DNA of 64,000 nucleotides from Vreelandella glaciei (GCF_013415125.1 NZ_JACCDE010000003.1:184528-248527), one strand, 5' to 3'. Numbered from the stretch's first letter, positions 40,268 through 50,260 are shown. Notes: generated from the sequence alone by a model not told the origin. A program made the numbers and translations.

Positions 40268-40936
40268 ATGAGCGAGGCAATTGCCCGCGAATTAATGGCC
40301 CAACGTTTTCGCAGTTACCTGCCAGTGGTCGTTGATTTAGAAACCGGGGGATTTAATGCCCAAGGTGATGCCGTACTTGAGATTGCTGCCGTTACGCTGA
40401 CCATGGATCCGGAAGGCAACCTGCTGCCTGATGCTACCTATGCTTACCACATTCACCCCTTTGAAGGGGCGAACGTTGAGCAGTCGGCACTCGATTTTAC
40501 CGGCATTAACCTGGATGACCCGTTACGCAGCCAGGTCGCGCTTAGCGAAGCTGAAGCACTCAATGAAATTTTTCGCCCTATACGTAAATCAATCAAAGCT
40601 CACGATTGCACTCGCGCCATCTTAGTTGGTCATAATGCGGCGTTCGATCAAGGCTTCTTGAACGCGGCGGTGAATCGCTGCGGCATTAAGCGCAATCCAT
40701 TTCACCCATTTTCTAGCTTTGATACAGCCACTCTGGCTGGCTTGATATATGGACAAACCGTGCTTGCCCGCGCCTGCCGTGCAGCTGGCATTGAGTTTGA
40801 TAATAAAGCTGCCCACTCCGCCCGTTACGATACTGAGCGAACCGCCGAGCTGTTTTGCTCCATGGTGAATCGCTATAAAGATTTGGGCGGCTGGCAGCTT
40901 GCTCAGCGCGAACAAGAGATGGATAGCACTGATTAG
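40268..40936 (+). CDS. rnt: Ribonuclease T
   Basis: This 222-residue DEDDh 3'-5' exoribonuclease trims tRNA and other small RNA ends. VVVDLETGGFNAQGDAVLEI holds the first acidic pair, LVGHNAAFDQGFLNAA the third, and AAHSARYDTERTAELFC the His-Asp. I chose ATG 40268, seven bases after AAGGAG, over the upstream ATG 40202: the extra 22 residues arise from a duplicated TACTCGCTTGAA sequence (about 40223-40253) and are not family-like. It is divergent from argG with a shared upstream region. Confidence 0.95.
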   Translation: MSEAIARELMAQRFRSYLPVVVDLETGGFNAQGDAVLEIAAVTLTMDPEGNLLPDATYAYHIHPFEGANVEQSALDFTGINLDDPLRSQVALSEAEALNEIFRPIRKSIKAHDCTRAILVGHNAAFDQGFLNAAVNRCGIKRNPFHPFSSFDTATLAGLIYGQTVLARACRAAGIEFDNKAAHSARYDTERTAELFCSMVNRYKDLGGWQLAQREQEMDSTD

Positions 40937-41121
40937 CACCTGGCATCCGCCGCCTAGCCGCTAATGCAGAGAGCCGCTAATGCAGAAAACCAGGCTTTAC
41001 GCTAAACTTTGCCGCATTACAGCAATGTGCTTTACCACCGACAATGCCGGTTAGCGCGTGTGTGGCGGTGATAAAACGATATCGATTAATTTTATCCATT
41101 TTCAGGAGATGAGACGTTTCC

Positions 41122-42381
41122 ATGGCCCAGCATAATGCTTTTTACGCCCAATCCGGTGGCGTCACCGCCGTGATCAACGCCAGCGCCTGCGGCGTTATCG
41201 AAGCCTGCCGTCAGGCACCCGATCAGATTGGCAAGGTTTACGCCGGTCATAACGGCATTATCGGGGCTTTAACGGAAGACCTTATCGACGTTACCCAAGA
41301 GAGTGATGAAGCGATTGCAGCCCTACGCCATACACCAGGCGGCGCTTTTGGCTCTTGCCGCTATAAGCTTAAAGACATTGATACTCACCGCGCCCAGTAC
41401 GAGCGCTTGATCGAAGTCTTTAAAGCTCACGATATTCGCTACTTTTTCTATAACGGTGGCGGCGATAGCGCCGATACCTGCTTGAAGGTCTCTCAGCTTT
41501 CCGAGAAGCTGGGCTATCCGCTCACCGCCATCCACGTGCCTAAGACTGTCGATAACGACCTGCCGATTACCGACAACAGCCCAGGGTTTGGCAGTGTGGC
41601 CAAGTATATTGCCACTTCAACCCTGGAAGCTTCGCTGGATATCGCTTCCATGTGCGCTACCTCAACGAAAGTGTTTGTGCTTGAGGTAATGGGTCGCCAC
41701 GCGGGCTGGATCGCCGCTGCCGGTGGTTTAGCGGGCGAAGGCGAAGGCGAGCCGCCGCACATGATCATATTTCCGGAAATTGCGTTTAACCGTAAAGCGG
41801 CCATGGCGCGGGTTGAAGAAAGCGTTAAACAATATGGCTACTGCGTGATCGTGGTTTCTGAAGGCGCGCGCTATGAAGATGGCACTTTCCTGGCTGACGC
41901 AGGCAATACCGATGCCTTTGGCCATCGCCAATTAGGCGGCGTCGCACCGACACTTGCGGGTATGATCAAGCAGGATTTGGGCTATAAGTACCATTGGGCG
42001 GTGGCCGATTATCTACAGCGCGCCGCGCGTCACCTGGCTTCAAAAACCGACGTTGAACAAGCCTATGCGGTGGGTCGCGAAGCGGTGACGCTGGCACTGG
42101 CAGGCAAAAATGCCATGATGCCCGCTATTCGCCGCATTTCTCAGTCACCTTACCAGTGGGATGTCATCTCCGCTCCGCTGTCTCAGGTGGCCAATAAAGA
42201 GAAATTTATGCCCCGCGACTTTATCAGCGACAACGGCTTTGCCATTACCCAGACGTGCCGGGATTACCTCTCACCATTGATCCAGGGCGAGGATTTCCCC
42301 CCGTTTGAGAATGGCTTGCCGAAAGTGGCCAAGCTGAAACTGGCAAAAGCAGAGCGCAAGTTGCCTACTTTTACGCTGTAA
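41122..42381 (+). CDS. pfp: Pyrophosphate-dependent 6-phosphofructokinase
   Basis: This 419-residue protein phosphorylates fructose 6-phosphate reversibly with PPi. Two diagnostic sites point to PPi rather than ATP: the loop GGGDSADT, with Asp where ATP enzymes have Gly, and PKTVDNDL, with Lys where ATP enzymes have Gly. VMGRHAGWIAAAGGLAGE is another family block. The enzyme allows glycolysis or gluconeogenesis without ATP. CAGGAGATGAGACGTTTCC holds the ribosome-binding site. It is followed by a strong bidirectional terminator, and an inorganic pyrophosphatase gene lies about 2 kb downstream. Confidence 0.95.
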   Translation: MAQHNAFYAQSGGVTAVINASACGVIEACRQAPDQIGKVYAGHNGIIGALTEDLIDVTQESDEAIAALRHTPGGAFGSCRYKLKDIDTHRAQYERLIEVFKAHDIRYFFYNGGGDSADTCLKVSQLSEKLGYPLTAIHVPKTVDNDLPITDNSPGFGSVAKYIATSTLEASLDIASMCATSTKVFVLEVMGRHAGWIAAAGGLAGEGEGEPPHMIIFPEIAFNRKAAMARVEESVKQYGYCVIVVSEGARYEDGTFLADAGNTDAFGHRQLGGVAPTLAGMIKQDLGYKYHWAVADYLQRAARHLASKTDVEQAYAVGREAVTLALAGKNAMMPAIRRISQSPYQWDVISAPLSQVANKEKFMPRDFISDNGFAITQTCRDYLSPLIQGEDFPPFENGLPKVAKLKLAKAERKLPTFTL

Positions 42382-42414
42382 ACACTCCGCGCAGCGAAAC
42401 AAGCTGTGCGGTAA

Positions 42415-42457
42415 TAAAAAACGGGGCGATGAATAATTTCATCGCCCCGTTTTTTAT
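42415..42457. terminator. Bidirectional rho-independent terminator between pfp and the PP2C-kinase gene
   Basis: ACGGGGCGATGAA (42421-42433) pairs perfectly with TTCATCGCCCCGT (42438-42450). It is preceded by an A-run and followed by a T-run, so it can end transcripts from both converging genes. Confidence 0.9.
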
Positions 42458-42466
42458 TGCTGACGA

Positions 42467-44182
42467 CTAACGCAACAGCCAGGAAAGCACGAGCAGCAAT
42501 AGCAATATACCTGCTACCCCCTGCCAGAAACGCCGCGGCTCCTGGCGGTTCTCTTTCCGGTTCGGCAACCGCCCCAGCGGCACCCTAAGGGCATGCAAGA
42601 ACTCCGATAGACGCCTAAAGCGCAGAGCCCGCTGCGGATCCAAAGCACGGCGTAGCGCATCGTCCAAGTCCTGGGATATCTCAGGGTTAGTTGTGCGCGC
42701 GCTGCGGTAGGTTAATTCTTCAAGATCGGTATGGCTGCGCAGCCGATTGGGCGTCAACGTATAGGGCAAAGCACCGGTCAATAACCAGTAGGTCGTGGAT
42801 GCCAGCGAGTACTGGTCACTGCGCCGACCAATGCTGTCGGCCAACGCATACTCAGGGGCAGTGTGCTCGTTAAAGCCAATTTGGCGGAGCAACTCACCCG
42901 AGTGGCGGTGCCCTTCGCCATCGCGCATATGGCAGGCGCTAAAATCGGTAAGCACCAGCTTGCCGTGCGGGTCGATCAGAATATTATCAGGGTTGATCTG
43001 CTGATGAACAATTTCCCGGTGATGCAGCGCCTGCACCGCCTTACCCAGCTGGTTAGCAATATCTAAGCGCTGCGTTAAGCTGGCTTGAGGATGGCGTTCG
43101 GCCCACTGTCGCAGCGTTTCACCTTCAATGTGCTGCATCAGGTAATAGAGATAACGGCGCGGCCGCGACGGCTCCATCACTTTGACCACAAACGGCGAAT
43201 TGACGCGCTCGACCACCCACTGCTGAAGCAGAAAGTGCTCCAGATAAGCGTTGCGCAACGAAAGTTCCGGGCTGGGCGCTTTCATGACCATTTCACGTTC
43301 ACTATGCACATCGCGGACGCGATAAACCCGCGACTGCGCCGTGCGAGACAGCACAGCGAGAACTTCAAGGCCGTCTAAACGCTCCCCTGGCGCCAGCTCG
43401 GGCGGAATCGGCAGGTCACCATAAAGCTGCCCGGGATGCTCTGTCACTTCGTCAGGCAACTCATCGATTCGCACCAACTGGAAGCAGAACTGATCGCCAC
43501 CGTAGCCACGATCCTGGGCGCGCTGCTTCGCTTCATCGGCAAGCCGTTCGCAGGCGGCATCCAGATCACTGGCATCTTGGCGGATCAAGCGCACATAGTC
43601 GGAAGGCAGCAGCGTACCGCGCACACCCTGAGTGGTGAACAAGAACAGGTCACCCTGTTTGAGCGCTATATGGGTGTAATCGATATCAACACTGCCATCC
43701 ATGCCCAGCGCCCGGGAAGGATAACGGTACCCCCCTAAGTCGGTGACATGATCACGACTCAACTGCTCAAACTCGGCCCCGCGCAAACGGAACACCAGCG
43801 TGTCGCCCATGTGAAACAGATGCGCTTCGCGGCCACGGAACACCATCGCCGACATGGAGGAAACAAAACTGCCCTCTTTCACATGCTGGCTTTGGCTATA
43901 GCACCAGCTATTGAGCGCGCGCAGCACTCTCGTCGCCGATGTTTTGACATCCCAGTGATCAGGGGTCGAGAAGTAATCGGCCAGAAAGCCGCGCACGCTT
44001 AAATCACCGGCCTGCTTGGCCATGGTATTGCGTGAGATAGAGTCGCTGATGACGGCACAGCCACCTTTGGCGCGCAGCAGCGGCGCTTCAGGAAAGCGAA
44101 CCGACATTGAGCTGCGGTGCAGGCGCCGGTCCGGCGCAACAAATGCTTGACCATAACTGATGAGCAACTGGGCGTGCGACAA
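42467..44182 (-). CDS. PP2C phosphatase / Ser-Thr kinase fusion with altered kinase active site
   Basis: The protein is 571 residues. Residues about 1-240 form a PP2C-like phosphatase in which the first metal motif reads VISDSISRN (Asp kept, following Gly lost), with MGDTLVFRLRG later. Residues about 270-540 form a protein kinase: a candidate ATP lysine near residue 300 (REMVMKAPS), an HRD position reading IVHQQINPDN (His393, then Gln394-Gln395 in place of Arg-Asp), and TDFSA in place of DFG. The catalytic base Asp is thus missing. A C-terminal membrane helix (about 552-570) anchors it. The start is TTG 44182, with GGAGG six bases upstream. It is convergent with pfp. It may have phosphatase or binding roles without kinase activity. 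Confidence 0.85.
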   Translation of the reverse strand: MSHAQLLISYGQAFVAPDRRLHRSSMSVRFPEAPLLRAKGGCAVISDSISRNTMAKQAGDLSVRGFLADYFSTPDHWDVKTSATRVLRALNSWCYSQSQHVKEGSFVSSMSAMVFRGREAHLFHMGDTLVFRLRGAEFEQLSRDHVTDLGGYRYPSRALGMDGSVDIDYTHIALKQGDLFLFTTQGVRGTLLPSDYVRLIRQDASDLDAACERLADEAKQRAQDRGYGGDQFCFQLVRIDELPDEVTEHPGQLYGDLPIPPELAPGERLDGLEVLAVLSRTAQSRVYRVRDVHSEREMVMKAPSPELSLRNAYLEHFLLQQWVVERVNSPFVVKVMEPSRPRRYLYYLMQHIEGETLRQWAERHPQASLTQRLDIANQLGKAVQALHHREIVHQQINPDNILIDPHGKLVLTDFSACHMRDGEGHRHSGELLRQIGFNEHTAPEYALADSIGRRSDQYSLASTTYWLLTGALPYTLTPNRLRSHTDLEELTYRSARTTNPEISQDLDDALRRALDPQRALRFRRLSEFLHALRVPLGRLPNRKENRQEPRRFWQGVAGILLLLLVLSWLLR

Positions 44183-44481
44183 GTCATCCTCCTAGGCTGC
44201 CGACTCGATCGAGGGACTTCACTGTCAATAAACCCTGCCTATGATACACGCAGCGAAGCAGAAACGATGCCCAACAAACGTCTCTATCGTATTAGCGCGC
44301 TTTTATATGCGCTCCTTTTTGATTTCCCACATAATAGGGCAACGGCTAAACCACACCGGCCCACCTATATCGCATTGGTAATCGCGTAGTCATGTTCGTA
44401 TAATTCTTCGCCATCAACGACTCTGTAACGATTACCTAACCTCTGCACGACTCAAGCCACAGTACTACCAAGGAATCAACG
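44183..44481. other. Intergenic region upstream of ppa
   Basis: About 300 bases separate the divergent PP2C-kinase gene and ppa. Apart from the GGAGG ribosome-binding site of the PP2C-kinase (near 44189) and a likely ppa promoter close to the AT-rich GTTCGTATAATTC at about 44395 (TATAAT at 44399-44404 is a good -10 match), nothing else is seen. Confidence 0.5.
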
Positions 44482-45012
44482 ATGAACTTCGATAATATCC
44501 CTGCTGGAAAGGATCTCCCCAACGACGTTTATGTGGTGATCGAAATTCCAGCCAACCACGATCCGATCAAATACGAAATTGATAAAGACATGGGTGCGCT
44601 ACTCGTTGACCGCTTTATGGCCACCCCCATGTTCTACCCCGCCAACTACGGTTTTATCCCGCATACCCTAGCCGACGATGGCGACGCCCTGGATGCGCTG
44701 GTCGTGACCCCACACCCGGTTCAACCCGGCAGCATTATTCGCGCTCGTCCGGTAGGCATTTTAAACATGACCGACGAAGCCGGTGAAGATGCCAAGTTGA
44801 TTTGCGTGCCCCACGCCAAGCTTAGCTCGCTCTATGATGACATTCAGGAAGTCACTGACCTACCTGAGCTGCTGCGCCAGCAAATCGCCCACTTCTTCGA
44901 GAACTACAAAGATCTTGAAAAAGGCAAATGGGTAAAAGTTGAGTCCTGGGAAGGCGCTGACGCTGCGCGCAAAGCGATTGAAAAATCCGTTACCGCCTAC
45001 CAGAAAGCGTAA
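44482..45012 (+). CDS. ppa: Inorganic pyrophosphatase
   Basis: This 176-residue family I soluble pyrophosphatase is homologous to E. coli Ppa. The signature [10 protein letters not shown] holds the metal-binding aspartates, and [14 protein letters not shown] precedes it. [18 protein letters not shown] is the conserved C-terminal block. It splits PPi from biosynthesis. It is followed by a terminator with a TTCG tetraloop. The long upstream gap (about 300 bases) presumably holds its promoter. Confidence 0.98.
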   Translation: MNFDNIPAGKDLPNDVYVVIEIPANHDPIKYEIDKDMGALLVDRFMATPMFYPANYGFIPHTLADDGDALDALVVTPHPVQPGSIIRARPVGILNMTDEAGEDAKLICVPHAKLSSLYDDIQEVTDLPELLRQQIAHFFENYKDLEKGKWVKVESWEGADAARKAIEKSVTAYQKA

Positions 45013-45042
45013 TCGGTTTGTAAAGTTGCTTCTGTGTGTGTG

Positions 45043-45068
45043 AAAAGGTCGCCTTCGGGCGACCTTTT
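45043..45068 (+). terminator. Rho-independent terminator of ppa
   Basis: AAAAGGTCGCC and GGCGACCTTTT form a stem closed by a TTCG tetraloop. It lies 30 bases after the ppa stop. Confidence 0.9.
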
Positions 45069-45191
45069 AGGTTGTTAGGATTAACGCACCATTAGCGACC
45101 GCGTCACGTCACCGCAGCGTATACGCGAGAGATTCAAGGTTGCGGTATGCTATTTGTCCTAGCTTGCGATGCCATTGATTAAGGACGCACC

Positions 45192-47051
45192 GTGTTATCT
45201 CTTAAACGCCTGAGCCTACTTCCCTTACTTGTTTTTTTTCTTGGCTGGTTACCGCTGAGCGCACACGCCCAATGGTTTTCATCGTCTAGCAACCAAGATG
45301 AATTTTTACCGGTAATGGAAGCCTTTCAGCCTACCGCTTGGCACGATGGAGAAACGCTTTTTATCGGTATCGACATCACCGATGAGTACTATCTTTATCG
45401 GCATCAGTTTGCTGTCTCCAGTCAGACTGAGGGTATAACACTTGGCGAACTCAGCATCCCCGAAGGCACATTCACCAACGATGAATTCATGGGCGATGTT
45501 TACATCTTCCGCGACCAAGTGGTATTTGAAGTACCGATCAGCGCCCCCTACGCAGGCCCGCTAAACGTGGAGTTAACCTTTCAAGGCTGCGCGGATGCAG
45601 GGCTATGCTATCCACCGGAACGCTTGAGCCTACAAGCGAGTGAGACTGAGCCGCCCAGTCAATTTGCGAACTGGCAAGAAGGAGATAGCGCCGCTATTAA
45701 AACCGCTACCTCTACTTCACAGAGTGACTTCACAGGCCCCAAAAGCGAAGATAGACGCTTTAGCGCTTTGATTAGCAATGCGAGCTTACCGTTAGCGTTA
45801 GGACTGTTTTTTATTGCCGGCCTTGGGCTTACCTTTACCCCCTGCGTACTCCCAATGATCCCGATTCTCTCCTCAATCGTCGTCGGCCAGAACCCCACCC
45901 GCCCACGCGCCTTTGCCCTCTCGTTAAGCTATGTACTGGGCATGGCGCTGACCTACGCACTGGTCGGGGTCTTGATGGGGCTGTTCGGCGCCGGCCTTAA
46001 TCTTCAGGCGCGCTTACAGTCGGCACCGGTGCTTATCACTTTCGCCGTACTCTTCACGCTCTTTGCACTGGCGATGTTCGGGGCATTTACGCTGAATCTC
46101 TCGCCTCGCTTGGCCAACCGTATTGACGCTTGGCAGGCTCGCGCTCAGCGCAGTGGCCCAGCGGGTTTAGCGTTAGCAGGCGCGCTCTCCGTACTGGTGG
46201 TATCTCCCTGCGTTACCGCGCCATTAGCCGGAGCACTGGTCTTCATTTCCTCAACCGGCGATGCAGTCATGGGGGGCGCGGTGCTCTTTGCGCTGGGTCT
46301 TGGCATGGGCGTACCGCTTCTTTTAGTCGGCACCTTTGGCGCCACGCTGTTACCCCGTTCGGGCGCCTGGATGAATGGCGTAAAGATTGCCTTTGGCCTG
46401 TTGTTACTGGGCGTGGCAATTTGGATGATCGAGCGTTTAGTCGCTGCGCCCATTGCACTACTTCTATGGGCATCACTCGCGATCGGCACAGCACTCGCGT
46501 TGGGTGCATTGAATTTCAATCAGCCGCAAGGGTGGCCGCGGGCACGTCAAACACTAGGGGTTTTGCTGCTGGCGTGGGGTGTCTTGCTGGTCATTGGTGC
46601 CGCGCAAGGTGGCAGTAACCCGCTGCGCCCTCTTGCAGCCACCTCCAGTGTGTCCGGAGAGTCTCCAGTGGCAGAGCTTGATTTTATTGAGGTCGATAAC
46701 CTTTCAGCGCTTGAGGCAGCCATCGCTCAAGCGAACAGTGCTAATAGGCCCGCGTTTGTTCACTTTACCGCTGACTGGTGTATTTCATGTAAGCTGCTTG
46801 AGCGCGATGTTTATCCTGACCCACGTGTTTCAGCGGCACTAGAGGGTTACACGTTAATTGCCGCAGACGTGACGCAGACCGACCCACAAAGTCGTGAGCT
46901 GCTGGATCAGTTCAATCTTTTCGGCCCGCCAAGCCTGCTGTTTTTCAGTCAAGGCAAAGAACTTCGTGATGCGCGCATTCAAGGCGAAGTCACCGCCGCC
47001 CAACTGCATGAACATCTTAAATCCGTTAGCCAGTGGCTTGCCAATAGTTGA
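45192..47051 (+). CDS. dsbD: Thiol:disulfide interchange protein DsbD
   Basis: The protein is 619 residues. It has a signal peptide (ending SAHA-Q, about residue 27), a periplasmic N-terminal domain with the redox pair in CADAGLCYPPE, eight membrane helices with the cysteines in FTPCVLPMIP and VSPCVTAPLAGAL, and a C-terminal thioredoxin-like domain with DWCISCK. DsbD passes electrons from cytoplasmic thioredoxin to periplasmic DsbC/DsbE. The start is GTG 45192 with AAGGA seven bases upstream. It is probably a single transcript. Confidence 0.96.
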   Translation: MLSLKRLSLLPLLVFFLGWLPLSAHAQWFSSSSNQDEFLPVMEAFQPTAWHDGETLFIGIDITDEYYLYRHQFAVSSQTEGITLGELSIPEGTFTNDEFMGDVYIFRDQVVFEVPISAPYAGPLNVELTFQGCADAGLCYPPERLSLQASETEPPSQFANWQEGDSAAIKTATSTSQSDFTGPKSEDRRFSALISNASLPLALGLFFIAGLGLTFTPCVLPMIPILSSIVVGQNPTRPRAFALSLSYVLGMALTYALVGVLMGLFGAGLNLQARLQSAPVLITFAVLFTLFALAMFGAFTLNLSPRLANRIDAWQARAQRSGPAGLALAGALSVLVVSPCVTAPLAGALVFISSTGDAVMGGAVLFALGLGMGVPLLLVGTFGATLLPRSGAWMNGVKIAFGLLLLGVAIWMIERLVAAPIALLLWASLAIGTALALGALNFNQPQGWPRARQTLGVLLLAWGVLLVIGAAQGGSNPLRPLAATSSVSGESPVAELDFIEVDNLSALEAAIAQANSANRPAFVHFTADWCISCKLLERDVYPDPRVSAALEGYTLIAADVTQTDPQSRELLDQFNLFGPPSLLFFSQGKELRDARIQGEVTAAQLHEHLKSVSQWLANS

Positions 47052-47408
47052 GCCACCACCCTACGAGTCTTGCCCACTAAGACACTTAAGCAGCGTTCTG
47101 ACGCGAATATCGTCAAACAGTTGTTTAAATCTACATTCAGCGACAGTTTAAGCACTGGCTAAGGCTGTCGCTGGACATCCTGGCACTTTTTCGGCAAACT
47201 CCGCTCCCATATTAGCTAAAAACTTCCTTTTTTAGGGGTGAGAACGGGGTAACGTTCGCTAACATGCAGCGTTCTCTTCATTTTTAAATTTGGTTTACTG
47301 CGCCTATAGATGAGCCGCGCAGCGCCGCACAGCGGCTCGCCTATAGGCCACGGTTACTGTGTGATTATTTCTCATAATCTTCTTTTATGACATTGATGGG
47401 GCTATGCC
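47052..47408. other. Intergenic region between dsbD and accB
   Basis: About 357 bases without a gene. It should hold the accBC promoter. The only strong structure is an imperfect 17-bp inverted repeat described separately. No riboswitch could be recognised. Confidence 0.6.
47302..47348. repeat. Imperfect 17-bp inverted repeat upstream of accB
   Basis: GCCTATAGATGAGCCGC (47302-47318) is repeated inverted as GCGGCTCGCCTATAGGC (47332-47348), with two mismatched positions and a 13-base spacer. No T-run follows, so it is not a plain terminator. It lies 60 bases before the accB start and could be an operator pair or an RNA hairpin in the accB leader. Confidence 0.7.
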
Positions 47409-47873
47409 ATGGATATCCGCAAAGTTAAGAAACTGATCGAACTGCTCGAAGAATCCAATATTAGCGAGATTGAAATTCAGGAAGGCGAAGAGTCAGTTCG
47501 CATCAGCCGTCATCCTAACGGCGCTTCTTGGCAGCCGCAGCCGATGCCGCAATATGCGCAGCATCCTGGCTACCAACCAGCCCCCGCTCCTGCCTCGGCA
47601 CCTACCGCTGAAGCCGAGCCCCAGGGCGCCAGCTACCGTGGTGAAGCAGTCAATTCGCCGATGGTAGGTACCTTCTATCGCAGCCCAGCGCCGGGCGCCA
47701 AGTCGTTTGTAGAAGTCGGTGATAGCGTCAAGCAAGGCGATACCATTTGTATTATTGAAGCCATGAAAATGATGAACCAGATTGAAGCTGACCGCGACGG
47801 CGTGGTGGAAGCCATCCTGGTAGAAGATGGTGAGCCGGTCGAATTCGATCAACCCATGATCGTCATCGCTTAA
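47409..47873 (+). CDS. accB: Biotin carboxyl carrier protein of acetyl-CoA carboxylase
   Basis: The protein is 154 residues. An N-terminal [20 protein letters not shown] domain is joined by a Pro/Ala-rich linker (about 40-75) to a biotinyl domain with the modified Lys in [11 protein letters not shown] and the thumb-containing region [20 protein letters not shown]. It carries CO2 between AccC and AccAD in fatty acid synthesis. accC follows after 31 bases. Confidence 0.97.
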   Translation: MDIRKVKKLIELLEESNISEIEIQEGEESVRISRHPNGASWQPQPMPQYAQHPGYQPAPAPASAPTAEAEPQGASYRGEAVNSPMVGTFYRSPAPGAKSFVEVGDSVKQGDTICIIEAMKMMNQIEADRDGVVEAILVEDGEPVEFDQPMIVIA

Positions 47874-47904
47874 TCCTTCATTTTCAACACGGGTGGACTC
47901 TCCC

Positions 47905-49245
47905 ATGCTGGACAAGGTACTTATCGCCAACCGCGGCGAGATTGCCCTCCGTATCCTACGGGCCTGTAAAGAACTGGGCATTAAAACCGTAGCGGTACAC
48001 TCCAAAGCTGATCGTGAACTCATGCATGTTCGCCTGGCGGATGAAGCCGTGTGTATTGGACCGGCATCATCAGCGCAGTCTTACTTAAATATTCCGGCCC
48101 TGATCAGTGCGGCCGAAGTCACTGATTCGACCGCTATTCACCCCGGTTACGGCTTTTTGTCTGAAAACGCCAACTTTGCCGAACAGGTTGAGCGCTCGGG
48201 ATTTACCTTTATTGGCCCCCGCGCAGAGACGATTCGCCTGATGGGCGATAAAGTCAGTGCTATCCAGTCGATGAAGGAAGCGGGCGTTCCCACGGTGCCA
48301 GGCTCAGACGGCCCCTTAGGTGACGATGATGCGACCAATTTAGCCACCGCGCGTCGCATCGGCTACCCGGTCATCATCAAGGCAGCCTCCGGTGGCGGTG
48401 GTCGCGGTATGCGTGTGGTACACACCGAAGGCCACCTGCTTTCGGCAATCACCGTTACTCGCACTGAAGCCCACGCCGCCTTTGGTGACGGCACGGTTTA
48501 CATGGAGAAATTCCTCGAAAAACCGCGCCACGTCGAAGTTCAGGTGCTAGCCGATGGCCAGGGTAACGCGATTCATCTTTATGACCGCGACTGCTCACTG
48601 CAGCGTCGTCACCAGAAAGTGCTTGAAGAAGCGCCTGCGCCAGGCCTGGACCCGGAAGCCCGCGCCCAAGTGCTTGAAGCATGCCGCCAGGCGTGTATTA
48701 AGATCAATTACCGTGGCGCAGGCACCTTTGAATTCTTATACGAAGACGGCGAGTATTTCTTCATTGAAATGAATACCCGCGTTCAGGTAGAGCACCCTGT
48801 CACCGAGATGGTCACCGGCGTCGATATCGTTAAAGAGCAGCTACGCATTGCCTCGGGTCTACCACTGTCGATTCGCCAGGAAGATGTAAAGCTCAACGGC
48901 CACTCCTTCGAGTGCCGAATTAACGCTGAAGATTCACGCACCTTTATGCCCTCCCCTGGCAAGGTAACGCTGTTTCACGCACCGGGTGGCCTGGGTGTCC
49001 GTATGGACTCCCACCTCTACACCGGCTACACCGTGCCGCCGCACTATGACTCACTGATCGGCAAACTGATCACCTGGGGCGCCGACCGTGAAATAGCGCT
49101 GACGCGCATGCGCAATGCCCTTGACGAGCTGCTGGTGGAAGGTATTAAAACCAATATCGACCTGCAAAAGGATTTAGTTCGCGACAGCTATTTCCGTCAA
49201 GGCGGTGTCAACATTCACTACCTGGAAAAGAAACTCAGCAGTTAA
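47905..49245 (+). CDS. accC: Biotin carboxylase subunit of acetyl-CoA carboxylase
   Basis: This 446-residue ATP-grasp enzyme carboxylates biotin on AccB. The N-terminus [20 protein letters not shown], the ATP loop [16 protein letters not shown] and the catalytic region [20 protein letters not shown] are diagnostic. I chose ATG 47905 over GTG 47893, because the GGGTGG there serves as the ribosome-binding site. It forms an operon with accB and ends in a terminator at 49273. Confidence 0.98.
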   Translation: MLDKVLIANRGEIALRILRACKELGIKTVAVHSKADRELMHVRLADEAVCIGPASSAQSYLNIPALISAAEVTDSTAIHPGYGFLSENANFAEQVERSGFTFIGPRAETIRLMGDKVSAIQSMKEAGVPTVPGSDGPLGDDDATNLATARRIGYPVIIKAASGGGGRGMRVVHTEGHLLSAITVTRTEAHAAFGDGTVYMEKFLEKPRHVEVQVLADGQGNAIHLYDRDCSLQRRHQKVLEEAPAPGLDPEARAQVLEACRQACIKINYRGAGTFEFLYEDGEYFFIEMNTRVQVEHPVTEMVTGVDIVKEQLRIASGLPLSIRQEDVKLNGHSFECRINAEDSRTFMPSPGKVTLFHAPGGLGVRMDSHLYTGYTVPPHYDSLIGKLITWGADREIALTRMRNALDELLVEGIKTNIDLQKDLVRDSYFRQGGVNIHYLEKKLSS

Positions 49246-49272
49246 CGTCTTCCAGCGCTATGCTTGATGCCC

Positions 49273-49304
49273 AACGGGGTGGCCATGTCCACCCCGTTTT
49301 TGTC
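49273..49304 (+). terminator. Rho-independent terminator of accBC
   Basis: AACGGGGTGG (49273-49282) pairs with CCACCCCGTT around a 6-base loop, followed by TTTTTG. It lies 27 bases after the accC stop. Confidence 0.85.
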
Positions 49305-49345
49305 TTTACTGTATTTGCCTTTAATTCGCCCCGCGGAGACTCTCC

Positions 49346-50260
49346 ATGCCCTGGCTTCAACTCAAAGCCCACGTTGCTCCCGAACAGGCAGAGTTCCTCG
49401 AAGGACTGCTGCTTGACGAAGGAGCGACGGCCATTGGCCTTCAGGACGCCCACGATGATCCGGTATTTGAGCCAGAGCGTGGCACTACACCGCTATGGAA
49501 AGATACCATCCTCACCGGCCTGTACGATGATCTGGAGGGCGTCGAAAGCATGTTGGAGCGTATTGAGGCGGCATGGTCCGAACAGATGCCTGAAGAGCCC
49601 TGCCCCACCATCGAATATGAGCTACTGGCTGACCGGGACTGGGAGCGGGAATGGATGGATGACTTCACACCGCTGCAGATGGGTCAGCGGCTGTGGATCG
49701 TACCAAGCTGGCACGAACCGCCCCATGCCGACGCCGTTAACTTGATTCTCGACCCCGGCCTGGCCTTTGGAACGGGCACGCACCCGACCACAGCGCTGTG
49801 TTTGGAGTGGCTGGATGAACTGGCCGTTGCTGGGCACTTAGCCCAGCAGACCGTACTGGATGTGGGCTGCGGCTCCGGCATTCTCGCTATCGCCGCGCTC
49901 AAGCTCGGCGCTAGCCATGCTGACGCCACCGATATAGACCCGCAGGCACTCCAAGCCAGCCGTGACAACGCCGAGCGTAACGGTATTGCCGAGCCGGATT
50001 TAACTCTTTATTACCCAGAGCAGTTAAGCGATGGCGGCGGCTATCCTGTTGTGACCGCCAATATTTTAGCGGGCCCGCTGGTTGAGCTTGCGCCAATGAT
50101 TGCCGGGCATGTGGCCCCTGGCGGCCGCATTGCGCTATCCGGCATCTTGGCGAACCAGGCAAATGAGGTTTATGAAGCCTATGCCGCACAGGGAATCGCC
50201 ATGGAGGAGCCAGTGATTCGCGAAGGCTGGGTGCGACTTAACGGCCAGCGTCCGCGTTAA
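49346..50260 (+). CDS. prmA: Ribosomal protein L11 methyltransferase
   Basis: The protein is 304 residues. The N-terminal substrate-recognition part (PWLQLKAHVAPEQAEFLE) is followed by a SAM-dependent methyltransferase core with VLDVGCGSGILAIAALKLGA (motif I) and VTANILAGPLVELAPMI (motif IV). It trimethylates L11. CGCGGAGACTCTCC supplies the ribosome-binding site. It lies upstream of dusB-fis, an arrangement common in gammaproteobacteria. Confidence 0.97.
   Translation: MPWLQLKAHVAPEQAEFLEGLLLDEGATAIGLQDAHDDPVFEPERGTTPLWKDTILTGLYDDLEGVESMLERIEAAWSEQMPEEPCPTIEYELLADRDWEREWMDDFTPLQMGQRLWIVPSWHEPPHADAVNLILDPGLAFGTGTHPTTALCLEWLDELAVAGHLAQQTVLDVGCGSGILAIAALKLGASHADATDIDPQALQASRDNAERNGIAEPDLTLYYPEQLSDGGGYPVVTANILAGPLVELAPMIAGHVAPGGRIALSGILANQANEVYEAYAAQGIAMEEPVIREGWVRLNGQRPR

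Noticed and set aside
47302..47348. Inverted repeat before accB read as the dsbD terminator
   Set aside because: No T-run follows on either strand and the distance from dsbD is about 250 bases.
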